Part shown: positions 43,566 through 51,631 of the stretch, piece by piece
Position numbering within the stretch: the stretch's first letter is position 1
Layout: the number at the start of each line of letters is the position of its first letter
Origin: Mycolicibacterium sediminis
GTDB taxonomy: Bacteria > Actinomycetota > Actinomycetes > Mycobacteriales > Mycobacteriaceae
DNA length: 64,000 nucleotides
Assembly: GCF_010731735.1 (NCBI RefSeq)
Contig: NZ_AP022588.1
Location: 4,898,001-4,962,000 of the forward strand
Direction of reading: 5' to 3'
Notes under the pieces: generated by a model
Told to the model about the DNA's origin: nothing
What the model saw: the letters and a program-made list of their open reading frames with translations, nothing else
The model's database searches: none
Translations under genes and position numbers: made by a program

Positions 43566-45956
43566 CTATGGTCGGCGGTCGCCGATCCAGGCCAGGAACT
43601 CCTCGACGGAGAACACCGCCTTGCCGAACTCGCGGGCCTTCTTCGCCTTTCCCGACTGCGTGCCGGGCTCCGCGGTGACGAGCACCTCGCACCGCGTCTT
43701 GGTCACCGACGCCACCGGCACCAGACCGGCGGAGGCGGCCATCCGCTGCATCGTGTCCCGGGGGATGGCCTCGCCGTCGGCGTCGGTGGCCGTGCCGGTG
43801 AAGCACACGCGCGCGCCCGGAACCAGGACCGTGTCCGCGTCGTGGGTGCCGTGCGCCGACTCGACGGCGGCGTCGACGATGACGTGGCCGAGCACGCGTT
43901 CGGCCGACCGGAGTCGGTCCAGCACCTCTGCGGTCAGCGGGGTGCGGCACGCGGCGGCGTGCAGCTGATCGGCGATGGACCGCCGCGCCGCGGCCGCCCA
44001 GCTCGTGTCGGCGTCGAGTGACGGAACGGGCGTGCGACCGAGCAGGGCCGCCCCGACGTCCCGGCTGGTGTCGAGGATCGCCGAGAGGGCGGGCAGGTGC
44101 ACCGAGGCGGGCGTGGGGGTGTCGTGGTCGCGGCTGACCAGGTGGCCCGACGGTGTTCCGTCGTCCGCCGGCTCGCCGAACGGCGTGGTCCCCGCCCGGT
44201 CGGGGTCGGCGTCGCGGAAGGCGTCCAGCTCGGCGCGGGCCCGCTCGAGCGCGGTGGCCGCGACCAGTCCGCGGCGGTGCTCGGGTCGTAGCGCCGAGCC
44301 GGGGACGTCCACGCCCAGTGGCATGGCGACGACGTGTCCCAACCGCTTCAGTTCGAAGTCGAGCAGGCCGAGCACGTCGTCGACGCCGACACCGACGGGT
44401 GTGCACCCCTCCAGCATCGGCGCCAGCAGCGTCCACGCCTCGGCCAGCGTCGGGGCCAGCAGGACGTCGTCGACGAAGATCGCATAGGCCTGCCGGGCGT
44501 CGGCGAGGTCGCGCTGCGGGTTGACGATCGTGGTGACCGCCGTGCCGTCGTCGAAGGCGACCGCGAGTTCGACCGGCCGCGGTCGTGACATGCGGCCCTC
44601 GTCGCCGACGGTGAGGATGCCGATGGCGCAGTGCCGCCGCGCGTTGTCGACGGCGACCGACGAGCGCAGGAACCGGGCGACCCGGCGGTCGGTCTTGAGG
44701 TCTTTGGGCAGCACGGGCCGCTTGAGGACGAGCCCTCGCATCGACGTGCACCTGCTGAGTGCCACGTACAGCTGCCCCGAGGAGAAGGTGCCTCCGCTGA
44801 GGTCGACGATCATCCGCTCGAGGGTCTGCCCCTGACTCTTGTGGATGGTGATCGCCCAGGCCAGCTTGAACGGCAGCTGCGTGTAGGTGCCGACGACCTC
44901 GCGGCGGAGCGACCCACCGTCGACCACCGGCCGGGTGGCCTCCCAGGTGAACGGTGTGACCTCGGCGGCCTCGCCGCTGGTGAACTCGACCACCACCCGG
45001 CGGCCACCGTCGGTCGCCGCGATCACCCGCCCGAGCGTGCCGTTGACCCAGCGGTCGGACGGGTCGTTGGTCAGCATCATGATCTGCGCGCCGACCTTGA
45101 AGTGCAGGACCTCCTCGACCGGCGGGTCGAACAGGCTCAGGTCACCGGACCGCCGCGTGTGGTGCTCGATACCGTTGCCGAACAAGCGTTCCAGGCGTTG
45201 CCGGTTGCGCGCGGTCACCAGCCGGTTCGTCGGCGCCAGGGTGAGCCAGAACTCGTCGTCGGGTGGTTCAAAGTCCGGATCGGTGCGCGCGTTCAGCTCG
45301 TCGCGTGCGTGTCCGACCAGCACGCCTTCACGAATCTCGTTCAGGATGGCGGTCATTCGGTCGTCGCCGAGCTGCCGGAACACCGTCGTCAGCGCGACCG
45401 TCGGGAACGCCGCGGCGCGGAAGGCATCCGAGGAGAAGAAGTACGGAGTGTCATAGCGTGCGGCGAGGTGGGCGGCTTCGTTGTCGTGCACCACCGGCGG
45501 CAACTGGTAGAGGTCACCGACCAGCACGATCTGCACGCCGCCGAACGGGGTGCCCGGCACCGGCCCGAACCGCTCGAGTGCCGCGGCCACCTGGTCGAAG
45601 AGGTCGGCGCGCACCATCGAGGCCTCGTCGACGATCAGCGTGTCGAGCGTGGCAAGCGTCTTCGCGAAGCGGCCCGGGTAGTACCGGCCGGTGCGTACCT
45701 CGTCGACCGTGGTGGTGGGCGAGAAGCTGAACAGCCGGTGGATCGTGTAGCCGTCCACGTTGAGCGCGGCGATCCCCGTCGGCGCGACGACCACGACGTT
45801 GCGATCGGTGTCGGCCATGAAGTGTCGGATCAACGTGGACTTGCCGGTGCCGGCCTTGCCGGTGAGGAACACGTGGCTGCCACCGCTCAGCAGCGTCAGC
45901 GCCTCGACGAACTCGTCGGTCACCACGATGTCGCGTTGCGGCGCCGTCACGTGCAT
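43566..45956 (-). CDS. Pif1-like helicase with decayed exonuclease-like segment and BRCT domain
   Basis: 796 residues from ATG 45956, preceded by GAGGGGG. Residues 1 to about 440 form a superfamily 1B (Pif1/RecD2-like) helicase: Walker A GKAGTGKST at 33-41, DEASM near 107, VGDLYQLPP near 147, and IHKSQGQTL then YVALSRC near 370-400. About 455-545 resembles a DnaQ/DEDDh exonuclease in order (ELAVAFDDG, TIVNPQRD, APTLAEAWTLLAPMLEG, DFELKRLG), but the ExoI DxE and the HN..FD residues are not conserved, so it is probably inactive. The last about 85 residues are a BRCT domain (GARVCFTGTATDADGE, AKKAREFGKAVFSVEEFLAW). Likely a DNA-repair or replication-fork helicase. Confidence 0.82.
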   Translation of the reverse strand: MHVTAPQRDIVVTDEFVEALTLLSGGSHVFLTGKAGTGKSTLIRHFMADTDRNVVVVAPTGIAALNVDGYTIHRLFSFSPTTTVDEVRTGRYYPGRFAKTLATLDTLIVDEASMVRADLFDQVAAALERFGPVPGTPFGGVQIVLVGDLYQLPPVVHDNEAAHLAARYDTPYFFSSDAFRAAAFPTVALTTVFRQLGDDRMTAILNEIREGVLVGHARDELNARTDPDFEPPDDEFWLTLAPTNRLVTARNRQRLERLFGNGIEHHTRRSGDLSLFDPPVEEVLHFKVGAQIMMLTNDPSDRWVNGTLGRVIAATDGGRRVVVEFTSGEAAEVTPFTWEATRPVVDGGSLRREVVGTYTQLPFKLAWAITIHKSQGQTLERMIVDLSGGTFSSGQLYVALSRCTSMRGLVLKRPVLPKDLKTDRRVARFLRSSVAVDNARRHCAIGILTVGDEGRMSRPRPVELAVAFDDGTAVTTIVNPQRDLADARQAYAIFVDDVLLAPTLAEAWTLLAPMLEGCTPVGVGVDDVLGLLDFELKRLGHVVAMPLGVDVPGSALRPEHRRGLVAATALERARAELDAFRDADPDRAGTTPFGEPADDGTPSGHLVSRDHDTPTPASVHLPALSAILDTSRDVGAALLGRTPVPSLDADTSWAAAARRSIADQLHAAACRTPLTAEVLDRLRSAERVLGHVIVDAAVESAHGTHDADTVLVPGARVCFTGTATDADGEAIPRDTMQRMAASAGLVPVASVTKTRCEVLVTAEPGTQSGKAKKAREFGKAVFSVEEFLAWIGDRRP

Positions 45957-46009
45957 CACCCCCTCGCGTCGGCCACCGTACCGCCGGTTGCGGCACAATC
46001 CTTCCCAGA

Positions 46010-46744
46010 ATGACCGACACCGATGGTCCGCCGACTCGCTCCCGCAGGTCCCACGTGGTGCGGCTGGCGTTGTTCGCGGCCTTCCTGCTCGGACTGTTCT
46101 GGGTCGTCGCGGTCACCCGCGTCGTCGACGTCGACGACGTCCGAGGCGCCGTCGCCGCGACCGGCCCCGCCGCGCCGCTGACCTACGTCGTGCTGTCGGC
46201 GTGCCTCGGTGCGATCTTCGTCCCGGGGCCGATCCTCGCGGCGGGCAGCGGCGTGCTGTTCGGTCCGCTGCTCGGGACGTTCGTGACGCTGGGTTCCACG
46301 GTGGGCACCGCGACCATCACCAGCCTGGTCGGCCGCCGCGCCGGCCGGGAGAGCGCGCGGGGTCTGCTCGGGTCCGACCGTGCCGACCGCCTCGACGCCC
46401 AGATCCAGCGGCGTGGCCTGTGGGCGGTCGTCGGGCAGCGGTTCGTGCCCGGCGTGTCGGACGCGCTGGCGTCCTACGCGTTCGGCGCCTTCGGAGTTCC
46501 GTTGTGGCAGATGGCGGTCGGCGCCTTCATCGGGTCGGCGCCGCGGGCGTTCGTCTACACCGCGCTCGGCGCGTCGATCGGCGACCTGTCGGCACCGCTG
46601 GCGTACACCGCCATCGCGGTGTGGTGCCTGACCGCCGTGATCGGCGCGTTCGCCGCCCACCGCGGGTGGCGGGCGTGGCGGGGACGGTCGACGACCTCGC
46701 GGACGCCCGACCCCGGTGCGCCCAACGTCGACTTTCCGTCGTGA
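46010..46744 (+). CDS. TVP38/TMEM64 (VTT-domain) membrane protein
   Basis: 244-residue integral membrane protein of the VTT/DedA-like superfamily. Helices near 18-36 and 52-75 (PLTYVVLSACLGAIFVPGPI), the conserved re-entrant GSGVLFGPLLGTFVTLGSTV near 80-99, then the GQRFVPGVSDALASYAFGAF motif near 143-162 that replaces the F..R.xPxxP..xxN.xxG consensus, and three further helices. Members are implicated in lipid scrambling or membrane homeostasis. ATG 46010, divergent from the helicase (53 bp). Its last codons form the left arm of the hairpin shared with the converging flavoprotein. Confidence 0.8.
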   Translation: MTDTDGPPTRSRRSHVVRLALFAAFLLGLFWVVAVTRVVDVDDVRGAVAATGPAAPLTYVVLSACLGAIFVPGPILAAGSGVLFGPLLGTFVTLGSTVGTATITSLVGRRAGRESARGLLGSDRADRLDAQIQRRGLWAVVGQRFVPGVSDALASYAFGAFGVPLWQMAVGAFIGSAPRAFVYTALGASIGDLSAPLAYTAIAVWCLTAVIGAFAAHRGWRAWRGRSTTSRTPDPGAPNVDFPS

Positions 46745-46776
46745 ATTCAGGATTTGTCCGACGACAAGTCGACGTT
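46724..46776. terminator. Hairpin between convergent genes
   Basis: AACGTCGACTT (46724-46734) pairs perfectly with AAGTCGACGTT (46766-46776). After a 2-nt internal mismatch a further 5-bp stem (CGTCG/CGACG, 46737-46741 with 46759-46763) closes on a 17-nt loop. It spans the 3' end of the TVP38 gene (stop at 46742-46744) and the gap to the KstD-like gene's stop at 46785, so it probably terminates or protects both transcripts. No U-tract, as is usual in mycobacteria. Confidence 0.6.
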
Positions 46777-46784
46777 CGCGGGGG

Positions 46785-48320
46785 CTAGCCGCCCGCCATG
46801 TGCAGCGCCGCGAGGTGGCTGAACAGCAGGGAGGCCCCGATCGGGTTGCCACCACCCGGGTAGGCCTCCCCCGACACCGCGGCCATGGTGTTGCCCGCGG
46901 CGTACAGCCCGGGGATCGGGTCACCGGAGACGTCGAGCACCCGGGCGTGCGCGTCGGTGCGCAGGCCGCCCTTGGTTCCGAGGTCGGACACCCCGAAGGC
47001 CGCCGCCCGGTACGGGGGCGTGTCGATGGCGGTCATCGGGGCCGCACCGCCGGTGAACGCGAGGTCGAACGGCTCGCCGCCGCGTCCGAAGTCCTCGTCG
47101 ACGCCGCGAGCGACGAGGTCGTTGAACCGACGCACCGTCTTGGCGAGGCCGTCCTCGGGCACCTCGATCACCTCGGCGAGTTCGACGAGGGTGGCCGCCT
47201 CCCGCCAAAGCCCGGCGGATCGGTACTCGTCGGTGGGCGCGTACGACACGTTGGTCGCGAGGACGGGTGGCTGCTCGCCCGCGCGACTGTCGTAGACGAG
47301 CCAGAAGGGCGTCCCGACGCGTCCCTCGGCCATGGCGCGCAGGATCTCGCGGCCCGAACGGTCGTAGGCGGCGGACTCGTTGACGAAGCGGCGGCCGGCG
47401 CGGTCGACGAACATGCCGCCGGTGATGCCGAGCGCGAACGCGGCCCGGCCGTCCGGGTGGATGAGACCCGGCGACCACCACGCCTGGTCCATCAGGTCGG
47501 TCGCGGCACCGACGGCGATCGCGGCACGGTGCGCCAACCCGACGTTCGCCGGCGAACCCATCGTGTCGGACGTGGCCCCGGGGACGCCGTATTCGGCGCG
47601 CATCGCGGCGTTCTGCTCGAAGCCGCCCGCCGCGAGCAGGACTCCCCTGCGCGCCCGGATCACCTGACGCTCACCCTGGTGTTCCACGACGGCGCCGATC
47701 ACCCGCCCGTCGTCGACGAGGAGTTCGACCAGTCGCGTGCTCAGGTGTGCGGCGACGTTCGACTCGCCGGCCATCGCGGCGAGGAAGCGGCCGACGAGTG
47801 CGCGTCCGCCGGTGAGCAGATCGGGGGTCGGCGCACCGAGGCGCTCGTGGTCCAGCGGACCGCGCACCAGGCCCTGAAATCGGCCGAGTCGATCGTCCGG
47901 GATCGCGCGGGAGACGATGTGCCGCATGCCGTCGGCCCGCGCGCCGTCCACCGTCCCGTAGTAGTCCGGCCAGGGCAGGATCTTGAAGGCGAAGCGCTCG
48001 TCGGCCTCAAGGTACTCGATGAGGGCCGCACCGCCCCGGACGTAGGTCTCCTGCAGCGCGGCCGGGGTCCGGTCGCCGACGACGGCGCGGAAGTAGGCCA
48101 GGGCCGCCTCGATGGTGTCGTCGGACCCGGCCCGCACCAGCACCGGGTTGCACGGGAACCACATGCCGCCCCCGCCGGAGTAGGCGGTGGTCCCGCCGAA
48201 CCGGTCGGTCGCCTCGATCAGCGCGACCGAAAGACCTTCCCGCGCAGCGGTGTACGCCCCTGCGACGCCACCGCCGGAACCGACGACCAGGACGTCGACG
48301 GACTCGTCGAGAGCCTTCAC
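46785..48320 (-). CDS. FAD-dependent 3-ketosteroid dehydrogenase-like flavoprotein
   Basis: 511-residue FAD_binding_2 protein of the KstD / fumarate-reductase flavoprotein group. The dinucleotide motif VLVVGSGGGVAGAYTAAREG lies at 10-29, then DRFGGTTAYSGGGGMWFP near 39-56 and GVLLAAGGFEQN near 229-240. The end motif GGLRTDAHARVLD near 438, GLYAAGN near 459 and GEAYPGGGNPIGASLLF near 473-489 is typical of 3-ketosteroid-1-dehydrogenases. The probable reaction is 1,2-desaturation of a ketosteroid or similar cyclic ketone. GTG start 48320. No other steroid genes adjacent, so the substrate is uncertain. Divergent from the GntR gene. Confidence 0.82.
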   Translation of the reverse strand: MKALDESVDVLVVGSGGGVAGAYTAAREGLSVALIEATDRFGGTTAYSGGGGMWFPCNPVLVRAGSDDTIEAALAYFRAVVGDRTPAALQETYVRGGAALIEYLEADERFAFKILPWPDYYGTVDGARADGMRHIVSRAIPDDRLGRFQGLVRGPLDHERLGAPTPDLLTGGRALVGRFLAAMAGESNVAAHLSTRLVELLVDDGRVIGAVVEHQGERQVIRARRGVLLAAGGFEQNAAMRAEYGVPGATSDTMGSPANVGLAHRAAIAVGAATDLMDQAWWSPGLIHPDGRAAFALGITGGMFVDRAGRRFVNESAAYDRSGREILRAMAEGRVGTPFWLVYDSRAGEQPPVLATNVSYAPTDEYRSAGLWREAATLVELAEVIEVPEDGLAKTVRRFNDLVARGVDEDFGRGGEPFDLAFTGGAAPMTAIDTPPYRAAAFGVSDLGTKGGLRTDAHARVLDVSGDPIPGLYAAGNTMAAVSGEAYPGGGNPIGASLLFSHLAALHMAGG

Positions 48321-48413
48321 GGGAAGTGACCCTACGCGGCGGGAAGGTCGTGCCCCCGCGGTTCGGGGAACCGGTTCGTTCGCGGCACACCTAGACGCGA
48401 CCTATTTCATACC

Positions 48414-48433
48414 TGTACGGTACTTGTATGGTA
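48414..48433. promoter_or_regulatory. Direct-repeat operator overlapping the gntR start
   Basis: TGTACGGTA (48414-48422) and TGTATGGTA (48425-48433) repeat with 11-bp spacing, one helical turn, and one mismatch in nine. The second copy contains the ATG (48428). TACC-N5-GGTA (48410-48422) also forms an imperfect palindrome. AT content is much higher than in the surroundings. This looks like an autoregulatory GntR/HutC site placed over the start of a short-leader or leaderless mRNA. Confidence 0.55.
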
Positions 48434-49159
48434 GGTCACACCACCGGCAACCGCCGGGGTCCGCGGTTGAAGCACCAGTACGTCGCCGCCGAGATCCGCG
48501 AAGCGATCATGACCGGTGCCTACGCCGACGGAACCCTCCTTCCCGGCGAGAACGTGCTCGCCGAGAAGTTCTCGGTCAGCCGCAGCACCATCCGCGGTGC
48601 ACTCGAGGGCCTTGCGGCGGACAACCTGATAGCCACCCGAACGGGGATCGGTTCCTTCGTGACGTTCGACGGAGCCAGCCTCGATCAGGTGCCCGGCTGG
48701 GGCCTCGCCCTCGCGATGGGCGGCGTAGACGCCGACGTCGAGATCATTCGGGCGGAGACCGTCGTCGACCCCGAACTCGCCGCCGAGGTCACGTCGGCGT
48801 CCCTCGAGTTCCTCGCGCTCGATCGGATCCGACGACTAAGCGATGGACGCGCGATCTCCCTGGAGCGCAGCAGAGTTCCCGCCACCGGGGTGCTCGCGCG
48901 CGTTCCCGAGGATGGACTCGTCGACGACTCGCTGACGGCCACGATGAACGCCGCGGGAGTGGTGGCCGCCTCGGGCGATCAGTGGATCGCGGTCGCACCC
49001 CTCAACGCCGAGGACGCTCGTCTGCTCGGCCGGGAACGCGGAACCGTGTTCCTGACGGCGGTCCGACTGGCGAGAGACGCCGACGGAGGATTCGTCGAGA
49101 AGGTGGTCAGCTGGCTCGATCCCGAACGGTTCCGTCTGCACGTGCGATTCGGGGGCTGA
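48428..49159 (+). CDS. GntR-family regulator with UTRA domain (HutC subfamily)
   Basis: 243 residues. The N-terminal winged helix covers about 14-80 (LKHQYVAAEIREAIMTGAYA, PGENVLAEKFSVSRSTIRGA, GIGSFV). The C-terminal UTRA ligand domain is visible from about 95, with VSWLDPERFRLHVRFGG at the end. HutC-type regulators bind small metabolites such as sugars, nucleosides or urocanate. It heads the operon with the ADP-ribosylglycohydrolase, permease and kinase, the position of E. coli YegW relative to yegTUV. There is no Shine-Dalgarno before ATG 48428; the DNA there is operator-like and transcription probably starts close to the ATG. Confidence 0.85.
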   Translation: MVGHTTGNRRGPRLKHQYVAAEIREAIMTGAYADGTLLPGENVLAEKFSVSRSTIRGALEGLAADNLIATRTGIGSFVTFDGASLDQVPGWGLALAMGGVDADVEIIRAETVVDPELAAEVTSASLEFLALDRIRRLSDGRAISLERSRVPATGVLARVPEDGLVDDSLTATMNAAGVVAASGDQWIAVAPLNAEDARLLGRERGTVFLTAVRLARDADGGFVEKVVSWLDPERFRLHVRFGG

Positions 49160-49164
49160 TCGGC

Positions 49165-50154
49165 ATGACCCTCCACGACCGTGCACTGGCCGCACTTCGC
49201 GGGCTCGCCCTCGGCGACGCACTCGGCATGCCCACCCAATCACTCTCCCGTGAAACGATCCTCGAGGACTACGGACCCATCACGGGTTTCGTCGATGCCG
49301 GTCCCCGCCAGCGGATCGCGGCGGGAATGCCCGCGGCCTCGATCACCGACGACACCGAACAGGCGGTCCTCCTGGCCGAACTCCTCATCGAGGGAGCAGG
49401 CACCGTCGACACCTCGACGTTCGCCACCAGGTTGCTGGCGTGGGAGCGGAAGATGAAGGCCAAGGGCTCGCTCGATCTCCTCGGCCCCTCCACGAAGTTC
49501 GCGCTGGAACAGCTCAACGACGGCGTCCCCGCCGGGGAGGCGGGCAGCCGGGGCGCGACCAATGGCGCGGCCATGCGCGTCACCCCGATCGGCATCGCGA
49601 ACGACGTGTCGGACGTCCGAACCTTCGTCGACGCGGTCGTCGCGGCGAGCGAGGTCACCCACAACACCTCGCTCGGCATCGCGAGTGCCGCCGCGGTCGG
49701 TGCCGCCGTCAGTGCCGGCGTGGGAGGCGCGTCGATGCCGGCGGCCATCGACGTAGCGATCTCGGCAGCAGTCGACGGCGAGGGACGCGGGCACTGGGTT
49801 GCCGGCGGGACCATCGCCGGCCGACTGCGATGGGCGATCCCCTACCTGGCCGACGTGCCGGCGGACGACCGCGATCGCGCACTGGCCGAGGTGATCGGAA
49901 CCTCGGTCGCCGCACAGGAATCCGTCGTCGCGGCGCTCGCACTCGCTGCGGTCTCCGACGATCCGTGGCGGGGGATCTGCCAGGCCGCGAGCCTCGGGGG
50001 CGACACCGACACCGTCGCCGCCATCGCCGGCGCCGTCCTGGGGGCGACGACGGGGTCCGCGGCATGGCCGCCGGCAGAGGTGCACGCCCTCGAGACCATC
50101 AACGATCTCCACTTCAGCTCCCTGGCGCACGATCTCCTCGCCCTCCGAGCCTGA
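49165..50154 (+). CDS. ADP-ribosylglycohydrolase-family hydrolase (YegU-like)
   Basis: 329-residue ADP-ribosyl-glycohydrolase fold enzyme, dimagnesium type. GLALGDALGMP near 13-23, ITDDTEQ near 57-63 (TDDT metal ligands), GSRGATNGAAMRVTPIG near 129-145 and ASLGGDTDTVAAIAG near 275-289 (GDTDT ligands) are all intact. Family members cleave N- or O-glycosidic bonds to ADP-ribose; those in nucleoside operons such as E. coli yegU are predicted to act on a nucleoside-like N-glycoside. ATG 49165 is used, with GGGGGC upstream, 5 bp after the gntR stop. In the same transcript as the permease and PfkB kinase. Confidence 0.85.
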   Translation: MTLHDRALAALRGLALGDALGMPTQSLSRETILEDYGPITGFVDAGPRQRIAAGMPAASITDDTEQAVLLAELLIEGAGTVDTSTFATRLLAWERKMKAKGSLDLLGPSTKFALEQLNDGVPAGEAGSRGATNGAAMRVTPIGIANDVSDVRTFVDAVVAASEVTHNTSLGIASAAAVGAAVSAGVGGASMPAAIDVAISAAVDGEGRGHWVAGGTIAGRLRWAIPYLADVPADDRDRALAEVIGTSVAAQESVVAALALAAVSDDPWRGICQAASLGGDTDTVAAIAGAVLGATTGSAAWPPAEVHALETINDLHFSSLAHDLLALRA

Positions 50155-50206
50155 CCCTTCCCCGAACGCCGACCACCCGATCCATCAACGATGCTGGAGG
50201 CACCAC

Positions 50207-51628
50207 ATGCACGCGCGCACAACGGGATCCATCACCGCCGTCGAACAGCGTGGCATCGAGCCCGTCCCGGACTCCGAACGCAACGGAAACCCGCTCCAGC
50301 TCTTCTGGGTATGGTTCGCGGCCAACATCTCGATCCTCGGACTGCCGCTGGGAGCAACGCTGGTTGCCCTGCAGTTCCTCAACGTGTGGCAGTCGCTCCT
50401 GGTCGCGGTCGTCGGCGCCGCGGGGTCATTCGCCATCGTCGGGGTGGTGTCGGTCGCCGGTCGCCGCGGCGCGGCGCCCAGCATGACGTTGTCGCGCGCC
50501 ACGTTCGGCAGCAGGGGCAACTTCGGCCCGACGTGCGTGTCGCTGCTGTCGCGCCTCGGCTGGGAGACCGTGAACACCACCACCGGTGCCTTCGTGCTGA
50601 TCTCGCTCTTCACGATCGTCTTCGGTACCGCCAGCGACGCGAAGATGGTCCCCGTACTCACGCTGGTGGCGATCTCGATCTTCGAACTGTGCACCCTGCT
50701 CGTCTCCGGGCTGGGGCACGCCGCGATCCTCGTCATCCAGAAGTGGGCCACGTGGATCTTCGGGGCGCTCAACGTCTTCGTCGGCGCGTTCCTCGTGGCG
50801 ACCGTCGACTGGTCGGCGGTCGCGGCGATGCCGGCGGGCCCCTTCAGTGCCGTTCTGGTCGGCATCGGCGTGATCGCAGGTGGCACCGGCATCGGCTGGG
50901 CGAACGCGGGAGCCGACATGGCCCGCTACCAGCAGCCGGCCGTCAGGGCCGGCCGCCTCATCGCAGCCAGTGCCGCCGGGGCCGGAATCCCCCTGGTGCT
51001 CCTGATCGGGCTCGGTGCCCTGCTGACCGCCGGCGACGATTCCCTTGCGTCCGCGAGTGATCCGGTGGGCGCCATTCGCGAACTCCTGCCACCGTGGATG
51101 GCGATCCCGTATCTGATCGCAGCGTTCGGCGGGCTCCTCCTCTCGAACCACCTCTCGGTGTACTCGGCAGGATTGACCACGTTGACGCTCGGCATCCGCA
51201 TCAAGCGCGTCTACGCCGTCGCCGTCGACGTGACCGTGACCTTCATCGGGTCGATCTACTTCATGCTGATCGCGGACAGCTTCTACGGTCCGTTCATCGC
51301 GTTCATCTCGCTGCTGGCCATACCGATCACCGCGTGGCTCGGTGTCTTCCTGGTCGACATGATCAAGCGGACCTACTACGACCCCGTCGCCCTCCTCGAC
51401 ATGACCGCGGGCGGCGCGTACTGGTACCGGGGTGGAGTCGAATGGCGTGCACTGGCCAGCTGGGCCGTCGCCATCGCAGTCGGATATACGTTCCTGGCAA
51501 CGGGTTTGAGTGGTCTCGGCTGGATCGTGACGTTCATCGTCGCGGCAGTCGGCTACGCGGTGCTCGGGGGCGCGCGGGGCGTGCTGACCGAACCGAGCCG
51601 GCCGGCTGCCACGCTCGACAGGGGCTGA
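50207..51628 (+). CDS. NCS1-family permease (third copy)
   Basis: 473-residue NCS1 permease. GIEPVPDSERNGNPLQLFWV near 15-34 and WFAANISILGLPLGATLVAL near 36-55 are the family N-terminal motif; GRRGAAPSMTLSRATFGSRG near 85-104 and NAGADMARYQQP near 234-245 (the DYxRY-like motif) follow. About 12 helices. CTGGAGGCACCAC precedes the ATG. In the operon it takes the place of the NHS-family transporter YegT; the solute is likely a nucleoside or nucleobase derivative. 3 bp before the kinase gene. Confidence 0.88.
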   Translation: MHARTTGSITAVEQRGIEPVPDSERNGNPLQLFWVWFAANISILGLPLGATLVALQFLNVWQSLLVAVVGAAGSFAIVGVVSVAGRRGAAPSMTLSRATFGSRGNFGPTCVSLLSRLGWETVNTTTGAFVLISLFTIVFGTASDAKMVPVLTLVAISIFELCTLLVSGLGHAAILVIQKWATWIFGALNVFVGAFLVATVDWSAVAAMPAGPFSAVLVGIGVIAGGTGIGWANAGADMARYQQPAVRAGRLIAASAAGAGIPLVLLIGLGALLTAGDDSLASASDPVGAIRELLPPWMAIPYLIAAFGGLLLSNHLSVYSAGLTTLTLGIRIKRVYAVAVDVTVTFIGSIYFMLIADSFYGPFIAFISLLAIPITAWLGVFLVDMIKRTYYDPVALLDMTAGGAYWYRGGVEWRALASWAVAIAVGYTFLATGLSGLGWIVTFIVAAVGYAVLGGARGVLTEPSRPAATLDRG

Positions 51629-51631
51629 CAC

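Noticed and set aside
48321..48413. Search for a duplicate of the tRNA-Met 3' end as an attachment site
   Set aside because: Only a loose match (GCGGTTCGGGGAACC) to the T-arm; not enough to call att sites.
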